Positions 43,305 through 54,452 are shown, counted from the first letter of the stretch. The stretch is 64,000 nucleotides of DNA from Gammaproteobacteria bacterium (GCA_022599775.1 JAHZLQ010000042.1:62001-126000), one strand, 5' to 3'. The notes: a model not told the origin generated them from the sequence alone. Made by a program: numbers and translations.

Positions 43305-44077
43305 AGAGCGTAGTCCAGCGTCAGCGGCGCGTGGTCCGAAAAGCGGGAATCCTTGTAGATGGCGGCGGCACGCACTTTGTCGCGCAGGCCCGGTGTGACG
43401 ATCTGGTAGTCGATGCGCCACCCCACGTTGTTGGCCCAGGCCTGCCCACGATTCGACCACCAGGTGTAGGCCTCGCCTTCGGTCTCCGGGTACAGCGCAC
43501 GGTAGGCATCGACCCAGCCCAGCTCGTCGAACAGCCTGTCCAGCCAGGCGCGCTCGTGCGGCAGAAAGCCGGAATTCTTCTGGTTGGAGCGCCAGTTCTT
43601 GAGGTCGATGTTGCGGTGCGCGATGTTCCAGTCGCCGCACAGGATGTAGGCGCGGCCGGAAGCGATCCATTCGCGCATCCGCGGCAGGAAGAATTCCAGA
43701 AAGCGGTCCTTGCTGGCTTGGCGTTCCGGTCCCGAGGAGCCGGACGGCAGGTACAGCGAGGAGACCGACAGCTTGCCGAAACGCAGTTCGATATAGCGAC
43801 CCTCGTCGTCGAATTCGGCGACGCCCAGACGATCGATCACGGCATCCGGTTCGCGCCGCGAAAAGATCGCGGTGCCGGCGTAGCCCTTCTTCTGGGCGTG
43901 ATTGAAATGCGCATGCCAACCATCCGGCGAAAACGTCCGGTCACCTTCCAGATCACTCATCTGCGCCTTGATTTCCTGCAGGCAGAGGATGTCCGCCTGC
44001 TGCTCGGGGAGCCAGTCGAACAGGCCCTTTCGGGCCGCCGAACGTATGCCGTTGGCGTTGAGCGAAATCACGCGCAT
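43301..44077 (-). CDS. xthA: Exodeoxyribonuclease III
   Basis: The 258-residue AP endonuclease/3'-exonuclease of base excision repair starts MRVISLNANGIRSAARKG. Catalytic residues appear in CLQEIKAQ (Glu), LCGDWNIAHRNIDL (Asp and Asn) and SDHAPLTLDY (Asp-His). The ATG at 44077 is clear; an extended upstream frame is antisense to pyrE. ampG follows with a four-base overlap, so the two are co-transcribed. It is divergent from pyrE. Confidence 0.94.
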   Translation of the reverse strand: MRVISLNANGIRSAARKGLFDWLPEQQADILCLQEIKAQMSDLEGDRTFSPDGWHAHFNHAQKKGYAGTAIFSRREPDAVIDRLGVAEFDDEGRYIELRFGKLSVSSLYLPSGSSGPERQASKDRFLEFFLPRMREWIASGRAYILCGDWNIAHRNIDLKNWRSNQKNSGFLPHERAWLDRLFDELGWVDAYRALYPETEGEAYTWWSNRGQAWANNVGWRIDYQIVTPGLRDKVRAAAIYKDSRFSDHAPLTLDYAL

Positions 44078-44161
44078 GTGAAAATCCGGGGATAGGCATC
44101 GAGGATGACTCAGTGTAGCTTTTCTGGCCCGCGACTCCCGCTCGCTCCGTACAGCTGACGC

Positions 44162-44800
44162 ATGAAAACTTATCAGACCGAATTCATGGAACTGGCGCTT
44201 GAGCATGAAGTGCTCAAGTTCGGCCAGTTCACGCTCAAGTCCGGGCGCGTCAGCCCGTATTTCTTCAACCTCGGCAAGATCAGCACCGGCTCGGCGCTGG
44301 CACGGCTGGCGGATGCCTATGCCGAAGCGCTGGTGGCCAGCGGGATCGGCTTCGACATGCTGTTCGGGCCGGCCTACAAGGGGATTCCGCTGGTGGCGGC
44401 GGTGGCGGTCGCCTTGTCGCGGCGCGGCATGGACCTGCCGTTTGCCTACAATCGCAAGGAGGCCAAGGCGCACGGCGAGGGCGGCACCATGGTCGGGGCG
44501 CCGCCGCGCGGTCGCGTGGTGATCGTGGACGATGTGCTGACCGCCGGCACCGCCTTGCGCGAGTCGTATCACATGCTGGTGGCGGCCGGCGCCGAGCCGG
44601 TGGCTGCGATCACGGCGCTGGACCGGCAAGAGGTCGGCCCGTCGGGCCGCTCCGCCGTGGCGGAAGCGTCCAGCGAGCTCAAGCTGGCGATACTGTCACT
44701 GGTGACGGTACGTGAAGTGCTCGAATTTCTCGGCAAGTCCGGCGGCGATGCCGCGACGATTCAGGCCATCGAAAACTATCAGGCGCAATACGGCGCCTGA
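44162..44800 (+). CDS. pyrE: Orotate phosphoribosyltransferase
   Basis: PyrE (212 residues) makes orotidine 5'-phosphate from orotate and PRPP in pyrimidine synthesis. N-terminal LKFGQFTLKSGRVSPYFFN binds orotate; the PRPP motif is VVIVDDVLTAGTALRES. Length and motifs are normal. It is divergent from xthA across 84 bases that must carry both promoters. Confidence 0.97.
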   Translation: MKTYQTEFMELALEHEVLKFGQFTLKSGRVSPYFFNLGKISTGSALARLADAYAEALVASGIGFDMLFGPAYKGIPLVAAVAVALSRRGMDLPFAYNRKEAKAHGEGGTMVGAPPRGRVVIVDDVLTAGTALRESYHMLVAAGAEPVAAITALDRQEVGPSGRSAVAEASSELKLAILSLVTVREVLEFLGKSGGDAATIQAIENYQAQYGA

Positions 44801-44848
44801 ATCACGCGGCGGGATGCGTACGTCGCGGTGCAATCGGGAGGACATGGC

Positions 44849-45535
44849 ATGTGCAAGGCCATGATGGGCATCACGCTGCTGCTGGTGACGCTGTTGCCGG
44901 TACCGGACGCGCGGGCGGCCGATGGGCAGCAGCGCATCGTCTGCTGGACCGACGAGAACGGTCAGCGGGCCTGTGGTGATCGCGTGCCGCCGAAGTACGC
45001 CAGCGCCGAGCGCCAGGTCTATGACCAGCGCGGCCTGGTGGTGGAAATCAAGGCACGCGAAAAAACGCCCGAGGAACTGGCCGAGGAGGCGCGGCTGGCC
45101 AAGCTGGCGGCCGAGCAGCAGGCGCGCGAGCAGGAGCAGGCGCGGTATGACGGCTATTTGACGCAGGCCTATCAAAGCGTCGGCGACATCATCGACACCC
45201 GCGACAGTCGCGTGCGTGTGCTCAACGGTCGCTTGGGCCTGACCGAGAAGTCGATCGCCGACGCCGAGCGCTCCCTGCTTGATCTGCACAAGCGCGCCGA
45301 CAGCCTGGACAGTCAGGGCAAGCCTGTGCCGGCCAAGCTCGAAACGCAGATCGCGGAGTTCGAGACCACCCTGCAACGCAATCGCGAATCGGCGAAGCAC
45401 ATGCGCGCGGAACGCAACGGGATCATCGAGCAGTTCGCCCGGGACATCGCGCGTTATCGCGAACTGCGAAACCTGCCGGCCGAGGACATCCCGCCGGCGC
45501 CGACGCCGCCGCTGATCGAGCCAGGCGCTGGTTGA
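44849..45535 (+). CDS. Exported coiled-coil protein with DUF4124-like N-terminus
   Basis: A 228-residue protein. The signal peptide MCKAMMGITLLLVTLLPVP is followed by a DUF4124-like segment (IVCWTDENGQRACGDRVPP) and then long charged helices from about residue 60 to 205 that would form a coiled coil. ATG 44849 is preceded by GGGAGG. It is convergent with argB, ending 10 bases away. Probably periplasmic; function unknown. Confidence 0.75.
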   Translation: MCKAMMGITLLLVTLLPVPDARAADGQQRIVCWTDENGQRACGDRVPPKYASAERQVYDQRGLVVEIKAREKTPEELAEEARLAKLAAEQQAREQEQARYDGYLTQAYQSVGDIIDTRDSRVRVLNGRLGLTEKSIADAERSLLDLHKRADSLDSQGKPVPAKLETQIAEFETTLQRNRESAKHMRAERNGIIEQFARDIARYRELRNLPAEDIPPAPTPPLIEPGAG

Positions 45536-45544
45536 TCAGAGCGC

Positions 45545-46878
<1,334 letters not shown>

Positions 46879-46891
46879 TCCGGGGACGGTT

Positions 46892-48115
46892 TCAGACGCT
46901 TGGATTGAGTGCGAGGTAGCGCGCGGCGATCAGCTCGGCGAGGGCACGCGCAAGCTCGGTCTTCGGCGCGTGGCCGAGATCGGTTTCCTGCTGGGCCTCG
47001 ACGACGATCAGATGATTGTCATCGACGTCGAAGGCGCGTCCGCCGCCGACCTCGTTGGCGGCGACCATCTGCAGGTGTTTGCGCCGCAGCTTGTCGCGCG
47101 CGTAGTCGACCAGCGATTCGGTTTCCGCAGCAAAGCCCACCATGAACAGCGCCGGATGGCGATCCCGTACCGTGCTCAGGATGTCTTCGGTGCGGCTCAG
47201 CGCCAGGCTCAGCGTGTCCGAGGACTTCTTGATCTTGCCGGGCGCCGTCTGCGCCGGGCGATAGTCGGCGACGGCCGCCGTGCCCACGAAAATCTGTGCC
47301 TGATCCGCCGCGGCCAGCGAAGCCTGCAGCATGTCGTCGGCGCTTTGAACATCGATTCGTTTCACCCCGGGCGGTGTGCTCAGCGAGACCGGCCCGGCGA
47401 TCAGGCTGACCTGCGCGCCGAGCCGGGCCAGAGCCTCGGCGACGGCGAAGCCCATCTTGCCGGACGAGCGATTGGTGAGCACCCGAACCGGGTCCACTGC
47501 TTCGTGCGTCGGACCGGCCGTGACGACGGCGTGGACGCCTTGCAGCGGACCGCCCGAGAGCGCTTGCGCCAGCCGCGCGACCAGCTCCAGAGGGTCCAGC
47601 ATGCGTCCGTCACCGGTTTCGCCGCAGGCCTGCGAGCCGCTGCCGGGGCCGAACAGTGTCACGCCACGATCCTGCAGCGCGCGGGCGTTGGCCTGGGTTG
47701 CGGGATTGGCCCACATCAGGCGGTTCATCGCCGGTGCGCAGAAGATCGGCCGGTCGGTGGCCAGACACAGCGTAGACAGCAGATCGTCCGCGAAGCCGTG
47801 CGCGAGCCGCGCCAGGGCGTTGGCGGACGCCGGGGCGATCAGAATCGCATCCGGCCAGCGCGCCAGCTCGATATGCCCCATCGCAGCTTCACCGGCCTCG
47901 TCCCACAGCGACTGGCGCACCGGGCGGCCGGACACCGCCTGGAACGTCTGTGGTCCGACAAAGCGCGTCGCGGCTTCGGTCATGACCACCTGTACATCGG
48001 CGCCCGCATCCTTGAGCCGGCGCACCAGATCGGCCGATTTGTACGCGGCGATACCGCCCGTCACGCCCAGCAGGACGCGCCGGCCGGCCAGCGATGGGGT
48101 GGGGACGTTCGACAT
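46892..48115 (-). CDS. coaBC: Bifunctional CoaBC (phosphopantothenoylcysteine decarboxylase/synthase)
   Basis: A 407-residue bifunctional enzyme of coenzyme A synthesis. The N-terminal CoaC flavoprotein has [15 protein letters not shown], the PAMN motif in [11 protein letters not shown] and the proton-donating Cys in [12 protein letters not shown]. The C-terminal CoaB half starts near residue 190 with [15 protein letters not shown] and has TNRSSGKMG and KIKK. It is first in the coaBC-dut-argB operon and divergent from radC, as in many Gammaproteobacteria. Confidence 0.96.
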   Translation of the reverse strand: MSNVPTPSLAGRRVLLGVTGGIAAYKSADLVRRLKDAGADVQVVMTEAATRFVGPQTFQAVSGRPVRQSLWDEAGEAAMGHIELARWPDAILIAPASANALARLAHGFADDLLSTLCLATDRPIFCAPAMNRLMWANPATQANARALQDRGVTLFGPGSGSQACGETGDGRMLDPLELVARLAQALSGGPLQGVHAVVTAGPTHEAVDPVRVLTNRSSGKMGFAVAEALARLGAQVSLIAGPVSLSTPPGVKRIDVQSADDMLQASLAAADQAQIFVGTAAVADYRPAQTAPGKIKKSSDTLSLALSRTEDILSTVRDRHPALFMVGFAAETESLVDYARDKLRRKHLQMVAANEVGGGRAFDVDDNHLIVVEAQQETDLGHAPKTELARALAELIAARYLALNPSV

Positions 48116-48207
48116 GCCGGCATTTTAGTGCCGATACGCGTCCGCGTGCTTGACCGTGTCGAACAGCCCCCTCACGCCTCACGCCCAAGCGCGCTAGGAT
48201 TCGAGGC

Positions 48208-48879
48208 ATGGGGATCAAGGACTGGCCCGCCGCCGAGCGGCCGCGTGAGCGGCTGCTGCAACAAGGCGCCGCAGCGCTCACCGACGCAGAGCTGCTGGCG
48301 ATCTTTTTGCGCACCGGTATCCCCGGCGCCAGCGCGCTGGACCTGGCGCGGCAGCTGCTCTCGCATTTCGGCGGATTGCGCGGCTTGCTCGCCGCGGATC
48401 TGGCTTCGTTCTCGGCCGTCAAGGGCATGGGCGATGCCAAGTACGCGCAGCTTCAGGCTGCCCTGGAAATGGCGCGCCGCCATCTTGCCGAGCAGTTGCC
48501 GCAGCGCGATGCCCTGAAGAATCCCGAAGATGCGCGCCGCTGGTTACAGGTACGCCTGCGCGACGAGCCTGTGGAGATTTTCGGGATGCTGTTGCTGGAC
48601 AACCAGCACCGCGTGATCAGTTTCGATGCGCTGTCGCACGGCACGATCGACGGTGCCTCGGTGTATCCGCGTGAGGTCGTCAAGCGCGTGCTGGCCAAAA
48701 ATGCCGCCGCGGTGATTCTGGCGCACAATCATCCTTCGGGCGTATCCGAACCGTCGCCGGCCGATCGCTCGCTGACCGAGCGTCTGCGTCAGGCGCTGGC
48801 TTTGGTCGACGTGCGCGTCCTCGACCATATCGTGGTCGGCGAGACGCTCACCAGCTTTGCCGAGCGCGGCTGGATTTGA
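48208..48879 (+). CDS. radC: RadC-family JAMM protein
   Basis: A 223-residue RadC/YicR protein. Helix-hairpin-helix regions are followed by the JAMM metal motif, [20 protein letters not shown] near residues 170-190. RadC was once linked to repair; its real role is unsettled, although the metal motif suggests peptidase- or nuclease-like chemistry. It is divergent from coaBC and upstream of the rpmBG operon. Confidence 0.94.
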   Translation: MGIKDWPAAERPRERLLQQGAAALTDAELLAIFLRTGIPGASALDLARQLLSHFGGLRGLLAADLASFSAVKGMGDAKYAQLQAALEMARRHLAEQLPQRDALKNPEDARRWLQVRLRDEPVEIFGMLLLDNQHRVISFDALSHGTIDGASVYPREVVKRVLAKNAAAVILAHNHPSGVSEPSPADRSLTERLRQALALVDVRVLDHIVVGETLTSFAERGWI

Positions 48880-48924
48880 GCCGTTTTCAGGGCGCCTGGG
48901 CCTCCATCGCGGAGAGCCGTATGC

Positions 48925-48953
48925 TTGCCCGGCCCGGAAGACTCTGATATAAA
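48925..48953 (+). promoter_or_regulatory. Sigma-70 promoter for rpmBG
   Basis: TTGCCC (48925-48930) and TATAAA (48948-48953) have the ideal 17-base spacing, about 68 bases before the rpmB start. The leader between holds no obvious structure. Confidence 0.65.
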
Positions 48954-49020
48954 GCCGCGCTCTTTTCGGCGTCCTCCACGGACAGCCGCAATCTACCGTC
49001 TGCATTTGGAAATTTTGGTC

Positions 49021-49257
49021 ATGTCCAGAGTCTGTCAGGTCACCGGCAAGCGCCCGATGGTCGGCAACAACGTCTCGCACGCGAACAACAAGACGCGTCG
49101 TCGTTTCCTGCCGAATCTCCACACGCATCGCTTCTGGGTCGAATCGGAAAAGCGCTACGTGACCCTGCGCTTGTCGTCCAAGGCCATGCGCATCATCGAC
49201 AAGAAGGGCATCGATGCCGTTCTGTCGGACGTGCGTGCACGCGGCGAAAAGGTCTGA
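49021..49257 (+). CDS. rpmB: 50S ribosomal protein L28
   Basis: The 78-residue protein starts [20 protein letters not shown], then [19 protein letters not shown]. It is basic and of standard length for L28 of the large subunit. It is followed by rpmG 10 bases later, an order fixed in Gammaproteobacteria. The longer upstream frame is not coding. Confidence 0.98.
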   Translation: MSRVCQVTGKRPMVGNNVSHANNKTRRRFLPNLHTHRFWVESEKRYVTLRLSSKAMRIIDKKGIDAVLSDVRARGEKV

Positions 49258-49267
49258 GGATTAAGTA

Positions 49268-49435
49268 ATGGCGAAGAAAGAACGTGACAAGATCCGCCTG
49301 ATTTCCACCGCGGAAACCGGCTACTTCTACACCACGACCAAGAACAAGAAGAACACTCCGGACAAGCTGGAGTTCAAGAAGTACGATCCAGTGGCGCGCA
49401 AGCACGTTGTCTTCAAGGAAGGCAAGATCAAGTAG
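49268..49435 (+). CDS. rpmG: 50S ribosomal protein L33
   Basis: A 55-residue protein: [20 protein letters not shown] at the start, then [20 protein letters not shown], ending [11 protein letters not shown]. It is the L33 partner of rpmB in the large subunit. It lacks the four zinc Cys of C+ L33 variants, so it is the zinc-independent type. A terminator follows at 49493-49518. Confidence 0.97.
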   Translation: MAKKERDKIRLISTAETGYFYTTTKNKKNTPDKLEFKKYDPVARKHVVFKEGKIK

Positions 49436-49492
49436 CGCGTTGCGGCTGCGCCTCAGGCGCGCCGCACCGGTTGAAAAGTTTCAGGTTTGCAG

Positions 49493-49518
49493 AAAGGCCC
49501 GCGCGATGCGGGCCTTTT
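49493..49518 (+). terminator. Rho-independent terminator of rpmBG
   Basis: AAAGGCCCGC, loop GCGAT, GCGGGCCTTTT. A 10-bp stem ends in four T, about 57 bases after rpmG. Confidence 0.88.
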
Positions 49519-49588
49519 GCGCTGTCGGGACGACAGTCCCGATCCACCGGCATAAGATGCCGCCGTTCTCACGCGATGGTTCGGGGGC

Positions 49589-51028
49589 ATGGCCGAGACT
49601 CAGCATCCACACCACCGGCACTTGGAGCAGGCGCGCTCGCAGGTGATCGAGCTGCTGTCGCGGCAGGCGATCGAGCGGGATATCGTCAGCCGGTCCGAGA
49701 ATCGCAATCAGGATGTGGTGGCCGGTCTGGTGGCGCGCCAGCAGCGCACCCAGTTGTCGCTGAGACTCGCTCAATTCCACCCGGCCGACGTCGCCTTCGT
49801 GCTTGAGGCGCTGGCCCCGGAGGCGCGCGCCGCGGCCTGGGATCTGGTGGGCCACGATCGTCGCGGCGCGGTACTGCTGGAGGCCGCCGACGCCGTTCGC
49901 CGTCAGTTGGTGGCGGCGATGCCGGCCGATGAGATCGCGGCGACGGTGGCGCCGCTGGATTCGGACGATATCGCCGATCTGATCGCCGAACTGCCGGACG
50001 AGCAGCGTGCCGATGTGCTGGCGCGGCTGGACCAGTCCGATCAGGCGGCGGTGCGTTCCGTGCTGTCGTTTCCGGATGGCACCGTCGGCGCCGAGATGGA
50101 CCTGGACTTCGTTTCGGTGCGGGAAGACGCCTCGCTCGATGCCGTATTGCGCTATCTGCGGCGTCGCGGCCGCCTGCCGGACGACACCAACCAGATCTTC
50201 GTCGTGGACCGTCAGAACCACCTTCGCGGGGTGCTCTCGCTGGAACATCTGCTGCTGGGCGATCCGGAGCAGAGCGTGGCCGAGCTGATGGACGCCAATC
50301 CGCGTCTGTTCTACACCGACGATCCGGTGCACGAGGCGGTCGGCGCCTTCGAACGCTACGACCTGATCACGGCGCCGGTGCTCAATCTTCAGAATCAGGT
50401 AGTGGGCCGCATCACCGTGGATTCGGTGCTCGACAGCCTCAACGAACGTCTGCAGCGACAGCGCCTGGAAGAAGTCGGCCTGTCCGAGGATCAGGACGTG
50501 TATGCCCCGATACCGCAGGCGGCGCGCGAACGCTGGGCCTGGCTCGGCATCAATCTGGCGACGGCCTTCATCAGCTCGCGCGTGATCGGCGCCTTCGAGG
50601 ACATCATCCTGCAATTGGTGGCCTTGGCCACGCTGATGCCGATTGTCGCCAGCATGGGTGGCAATACCGGCAACCAGACCGTGGCCCTGGTGATTCGCGG
50701 TCTGGCCCTGGGCCAGCTTGGCGGCCCTCAACTCAAGCGCTTGGTCTGGCGTGAGCTGGCGGTGAGTGCCTACAACGGCGTGATCTGGGGGGCGGTGCTG
50801 GGTTTGGCTGCGCTGCTGCTCTACCAGAACCTCGGCCTGGCGCTGGTGATCTCGGTGGCGATGCTGCTCAACTTGATCGTGGCGGCCACGGTGGGCATCT
50901 TCGCGCCGGTGCTGCTTGATCGCTTCGGGCGCGATCCGGTGCGCGGCAGCAGCATCATCCTGACCTTTGCCACCGACAGCATGGGCTTCCTGATCTTCCT
51001 CGGCTTGGCCTCGTTGGTGCTGACCTGA
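49589..51028 (+). CDS. mgtE: Magnesium transporter MgtE
   Basis: A 479-residue MgtE channel. The N-terminal superhelical domain has repeats like FHPADVAFVLEAL and LDSDDIADLIAELPDEQ. Two CBS domains (about residues 150-270) are followed by five membrane helices starting near 315, with MGGNTGNQTVALVIRGLA marking the ion pathway. The cytoplasmic part senses Mg2+ and gates the pore. It stands alone downstream of the rpmBG terminator. Confidence 0.95.
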   Translation: MAETQHPHHRHLEQARSQVIELLSRQAIERDIVSRSENRNQDVVAGLVARQQRTQLSLRLAQFHPADVAFVLEALAPEARAAAWDLVGHDRRGAVLLEAADAVRRQLVAAMPADEIAATVAPLDSDDIADLIAELPDEQRADVLARLDQSDQAAVRSVLSFPDGTVGAEMDLDFVSVREDASLDAVLRYLRRRGRLPDDTNQIFVVDRQNHLRGVLSLEHLLLGDPEQSVAELMDANPRLFYTDDPVHEAVGAFERYDLITAPVLNLQNQVVGRITVDSVLDSLNERLQRQRLEEVGLSEDQDVYAPIPQAARERWAWLGINLATAFISSRVIGAFEDIILQLVALATLMPIVASMGGNTGNQTVALVIRGLALGQLGGPQLKRLVWRELAVSAYNGVIWGAVLGLAALLLYQNLGLALVISVAMLLNLIVAATVGIFAPVLLDRFGRDPVRGSSIILTFATDSMGFLIFLGLASLVLT

Positions 51029-51114
51029 TCCGGTGCGAGACGGATCCCGCCGCTATTGTTCGAGCGCGGCCCATGTCCTAAAGTGCGCGGCCCGAACTTC
51101 GTGGGCTCTGGCCG

Positions 51115-51729
51115 ATGATGGACGCAAGCCGAAGCGAGTCGCTGATCGCCGCCGGACGGTTGTTTCACCAGCGCGGCTGGGTGCCGGCCAGCGGCGGCAA
51201 TTTTTCGTACAAGATTGACGCTGATCGCATCGCGATCACAGCCAGTGGTTGTCACAAAGGCGAGCTTTCGGACGCGGACCTGATGCTGGTCGACGCCGCC
51301 GGCCGCGCGATTGATCGCGCGCGCCGATCTTCGGCCGAAACCCTGCTGCATTGCCAGATCTATGCGCGGGATGCCGGTGCGGCAGCGATCTTTCATACGC
51401 ATTCGGTGGCATCCACGGTGCTGTCACGAAGTCGGAATAGCCTGCGCCTCGCCGATTTCGAGCTGCTCAAGATTCTTGAGGGGATAGAAACCCACGAAGC
51501 CGCTGTCGAAATCCCCGTGTTCGAGAATGATCAGGATATCCGGCGACTGGCGGCGCAGGTCGATGCCGCGATGCTGAACGGACAAGGACGCCACGGTTAT
51601 CTGATCCGCGGGCACGGTCTGTATGCCTGGGGCTCAAGTGTGGAGCTGGCCCGCTATCGAATCGAGGCGCTGGAATTCATGTTCCAGTGCGAACTGGAAG
51701 CCGCGCGCGTCGGCGGATCGAGTGACTGA
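51115..51729 (+). CDS. mtnB: Methylthioribulose-1-phosphate dehydratase
   Basis: MtnB (204 residues), a class II aldolase-fold zinc enzyme of the methionine salvage pathway. N-terminal RGWVPASGGNFSYK, metal-binding FHTHSVASTVLSR and the later RGHGLYAWG are present. It heads the operon mtnB-mtnD-mtnC. A second Met codon at 51118 is the alternative start. Confidence 0.94.
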   Translation: MMDASRSESLIAAGRLFHQRGWVPASGGNFSYKIDADRIAITASGCHKGELSDADLMLVDAAGRAIDRARRSSAETLLHCQIYARDAGAAAIFHTHSVASTVLSRSRNSLRLADFELLKILEGIETHEAAVEIPVFENDQDIRRLAAQVDAAMLNGQGRHGYLIRGHGLYAWGSSVELARYRIEALEFMFQCELEAARVGGSSD

Positions 51730-51749
51730 ATGAGTGGAGGAGCAAGAGC

Positions 51750-52310
51750 ATGAGCAAGCTGTCGATCTTTGCGGAGGGCAATCCGCATCGGGCCGAAGTG
51801 GTATACCGCGACTTTGATTCGATTCGGTCGAGTCTCGCTGCCATCGGGGTCGCGTTCGAGCGCTGGGAAGCCTCGCGTGAGCTGGATGCGCATGCCACGC
51901 AGGACGAGATCATCGAAGCCTATCGGGAGCCGATCGACCGGCTCATGCATCGCTACGGATTCAAGGCCGTGGACGTGATCTCGATGACGGCCGACAACCC
52001 CCAGAAGGAAGCGGCACGAGAGAAATTTCTGCACGAGCACACCCATGACGACTTTGAGGTCCGCTTTTTCGTCGAGGGCGAGGGCGTGTTCTACATCCGC
52101 ACCAATGCCAAGGTCTACGCGATGCACTGCCTGCGCGGGGACCTGTTGTCCGTGCCGGCGAACACCACCCATTGGTTCGACATGGGGCCGAATCCGAATC
52201 TCAAGGCGATTCGGCTGTTCGTGAACCCGCAGGGCTGGGTGCCGGCCTTCACCGGCGACAACATCGCCGACCGCTTTCCCAGGCTTGACACCCTGGATCG
52301 CGCCGCCTGA
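51750..52310 (+). CDS. mtnD: Acireductone dioxygenase
   Basis: MtnD (186 residues) oxidises the acireductone to the methionine keto-acid precursor and formate (Fe form). The cupin metal ligands are seen in HEHTHDDFEVRFFVEG, with a further His in PANTTHWFDMG. The ATG follows GGAGG. It lies between mtnB and mtnC in order of co-transcription. Confidence 0.95.
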   Translation: MSKLSIFAEGNPHRAEVVYRDFDSIRSSLAAIGVAFERWEASRELDAHATQDEIIEAYREPIDRLMHRYGFKAVDVISMTADNPQKEAAREKFLHEHTHDDFEVRFFVEGEGVFYIRTNAKVYAMHCLRGDLLSVPANTTHWFDMGPNPNLKAIRLFVNPQGWVPAFTGDNIADRFPRLDTLDRAA

Positions 52311-52332
52311 GCGCGGGGCGACTTCACCGATC

Positions 52333-53010
52333 ATGACCAAGGCCATCGTCACCGACATCGAGGGCACGACCTCGTCGATCGATTTCGTGCATGAATCGCT
52401 GTTTCCGTATGCGCGCCAGCACATGCGGCAGTTCCTGCGTGACAACGCCGGCGACGAGAGGGTGCAGCTGGAGCTGCATGAAGTCGAAAAGGTCGAGGGC
52501 GAGGACCTGTCGCTGGACGATGCCGCCGACGTGCTGGAGCGCTGGATCGCCGAAGACCGCAAGTACACGCCGCTCAAGGCTTTGCAGGGCATGATCTGGG
52601 CGCAGGGCTACGCGGCCGGTGAACTCAAGGGGCACGTTTATCCGGATACGCCTGATTACCTGCGACGCTGGCACCAAGCGGGCCTGAGCCTGTTCGTCTA
52701 TTCCTCCGGATCGGTGGAGGCGCAGCAGCTGATTTTCGGGCATTCGCAGGCCGGCGATCTGCGGCCGCTGTTTTCCGGGTATTTCGATACTCGGGTCGGC
52801 GCCAAGCGCGAGGTCGACGCCTATCGGCGCATTGCCGAACGGGTGGAACTGGCGCCGGATTCGATCCTGTTTCTGTCCGACATCGGTGCGGAACTCGATG
52901 CGGCCCAGGCCGCCGGCTTTCAGACCTGCCAGTTGCTGCGCGATGACAAGGCGGTGCCGGCCGAAGGCCACCGCCAGGCACGGGATTTCTCAGAGGTGAT
53001 CCTGGGCTGA
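52333..53010 (+). CDS. mtnC: Enolase-phosphatase (acireductone synthase)
   Basis: MtnC (225 residues), a HAD-family enzyme that enolises and dephosphorylates the MtnB product. Motif VTDIEGTTSSIDFVHE replaces the classical DxD with DxE, as is usual for this family; VYSSGSVEAQQL and FLSDIGAELDAA follow. The ATG at 52333 is chosen over upstream in-frame codons that overlap mtnD. Other steps (mtnA, mtnP) are not in the window. Confidence 0.94.
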   Translation: MTKAIVTDIEGTTSSIDFVHESLFPYARQHMRQFLRDNAGDERVQLELHEVEKVEGEDLSLDDAADVLERWIAEDRKYTPLKALQGMIWAQGYAAGELKGHVYPDTPDYLRRWHQAGLSLFVYSSGSVEAQQLIFGHSQAGDLRPLFSGYFDTRVGAKREVDAYRRIAERVELAPDSILFLSDIGAELDAAQAAGFQTCQLLRDDKAVPAEGHRQARDFSEVILG

Positions 53011-53076
53011 CGGCGAGACCGACATATCCGGAAAATGGCTGGACGGGGTCGTGCTCCGCCCGCAGCCTTTTTCGCC

Positions 53077-53616
53077 TCACGCCTCATGTCCAAACCGCCA
53101 ATGCCAGGGTTCGTAGACGTAGCCGTGAGGATTCCCACGCGGGTAAGACAGTGAAAATCCGCAGTCGCCGGCGTGCCGTTGCAGCCAGGCGTAAGCCTCG
53201 GTCTGTTCGAACACCTCATCCACCGGCGGGCAGCCCGGCGTGCCGATGTCCAGCGCCCGTCCGGTGTGATGCTCGCTGCATCCCGGTGGGGCGTTGACGG
53301 CGAGAATCTCGGCCAGCGTGCGGCCGCGCTCGAGCTTCTGACGAATCAGCAGCGCCTGATAGTCGTAGCTGCGAAACGCGGACACCACGCTCAGCACCAC
53401 ACCGTCCGCGGCGGCGGCTTCGCGCATCCTCAGCCAGGCCTGCGCGGCCCGCGGCGTCAGGACCTTGTCGCGATGGTCAGTGCCGAGGCCCACGGGCGCC
53501 AGACGTCGCGCCTGCCGGTAGAGGGGCAGGGCGCGTCTGCTGATCTCGTCCGGGTCGACGCCGAGCTGGCCGAGTAGCGTCGCGAGATAGCGCTGGTCAG
53601 CGGTGTTCGGTTTCAT
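53077..53616 (-). CDS. M15B D-alanyl-D-alanine carboxypeptidase-like protein (VanY/LAS type)
   Basis: A 179-residue LAS-fold metallopeptidase with zinc ligands in SEHHTGRALDIG and EPWHWRFG; SAFRSYDYQALL is the conserved substrate region. It cleaves D-Ala from peptidoglycan precursors in related proteins. No signal peptide or membrane helix is visible, so its site of action is unclear. Its 5' end is overlapped by four bases by murI, and both concern D-amino acids in cell-wall metabolism. Confidence 0.87.
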   Translation of the reverse strand: MKPNTADQRYLATLLGQLGVDPDEISRRALPLYRQARRLAPVGLGTDHRDKVLTPRAAQAWLRMREAAAADGVVLSVVSAFRSYDYQALLIRQKLERGRTLAEILAVNAPPGCSEHHTGRALDIGTPGCPPVDEVFEQTEAYAWLQRHAGDCGFSLSYPRGNPHGYVYEPWHWRFGHEA

Positions 53617-54452
53617 GAGGTGCTCAATCTCAGTTCGGAGGTCCAGGGCAGTGCCTGCGCCGGAAAATGCAGGCCCAGCAGCTGCTCGATGGCTGTTTCC
53701 AGATGCGCGGGTTCACCGGAACTGAGGAACCGGTGGCGCGGGCAGCCGCGTCCGTCGTTGGCCAGCGCCCGTGTTTCGAGCACACGACCCAGTTGCCGTG
53801 CCACGGCCGGTGCCGGATCGATGATCGTGACGCCGGCCCCGGCGATGCGCGCGATCAGCGGTGCCACGAACGGGTAGTGCGTGCAGGCAAGCACGATACG
53901 GTCCGCGCCGGCATCGAGCATCGGCGCCAGCAAGTCGCGCAGCAGCGCTTCGGTGTCGGGCGATTCGAGCCGGCCCGCCTCGATCTGCTCTACCAGGCCG
54001 GGGCAGGGCTGATTGATCAGGCGTACATCCGCCGCGTAGCGCTGGGCGGTCTGGGCAAACAGGGCGCCGGCGAGTGTGCCCGGCGTCGCCAGCACGCCGA
54101 CCACGCGGCTTTGCGTGGCTTTCGCCGCCGGTTTGACGGCCGGCTCCATGCCGATGAACGGCGTCTGCGGAAAGCGCGCGCGCAAGGCATACAGCGCCGC
54201 GGCCGAGGCCGCATTGCAGGCCACGACGATGGCCTTGCAACCCAAATCCAGCAAATGCACGGTAATCGCCTCGGCGTAACGCAGGATTTCCGTCGGGGGT
54301 CGCGGGCCGTACGGGATGTGCGCTTGGTCGGCGAAATAGATCGTCGATTCGGCGGGCCACTGCTGCCGGACTTCACGCCACACCGACAGTCCGCCGACGC
54401 CGGAGTCGAACAACCCGACCGGGGCGGTGCTGAGCGGGCGGTCAATCGCCAC
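53613..54452 (-). CDS. murI: Glutamate racemase
   Basis: MurI (279 residues) makes D-glutamate for peptidoglycan. Catalytic Cys residues are in IVVACNAASAAAL and LACTHYPFVAPLI. The N-terminal VGLFDSGVGGLSVWREV and GMEPAVKPA are typical. It lies between the LAS peptidase gene and cysQ with overlaps of 4 and 11 bases, which suggests one operon. Confidence 0.95.
   Translation of the reverse strand: MAIDRPLSTAPVGLFDSGVGGLSVWREVRQQWPAESTIYFADQAHIPYGPRPPTEILRYAEAITVHLLDLGCKAIVVACNAASAAALYALRARFPQTPFIGMEPAVKPAAKATQSRVVGVLATPGTLAGALFAQTAQRYAADVRLINQPCPGLVEQIEAGRLESPDTEALLRDLLAPMLDAGADRIVLACTHYPFVAPLIARIAGAGVTIIDPAPAVARQLGRVLETRALANDGRGCPRHRFLSSGEPAHLETAIEQLLGLHFPAQALPWTSELRLSTS

Noticed and set aside
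43305-43919. N-terminal extension of the AmpG frame
   Set aside because: It is antisense-like over xthA; MFS homology begins after GTG 43304.
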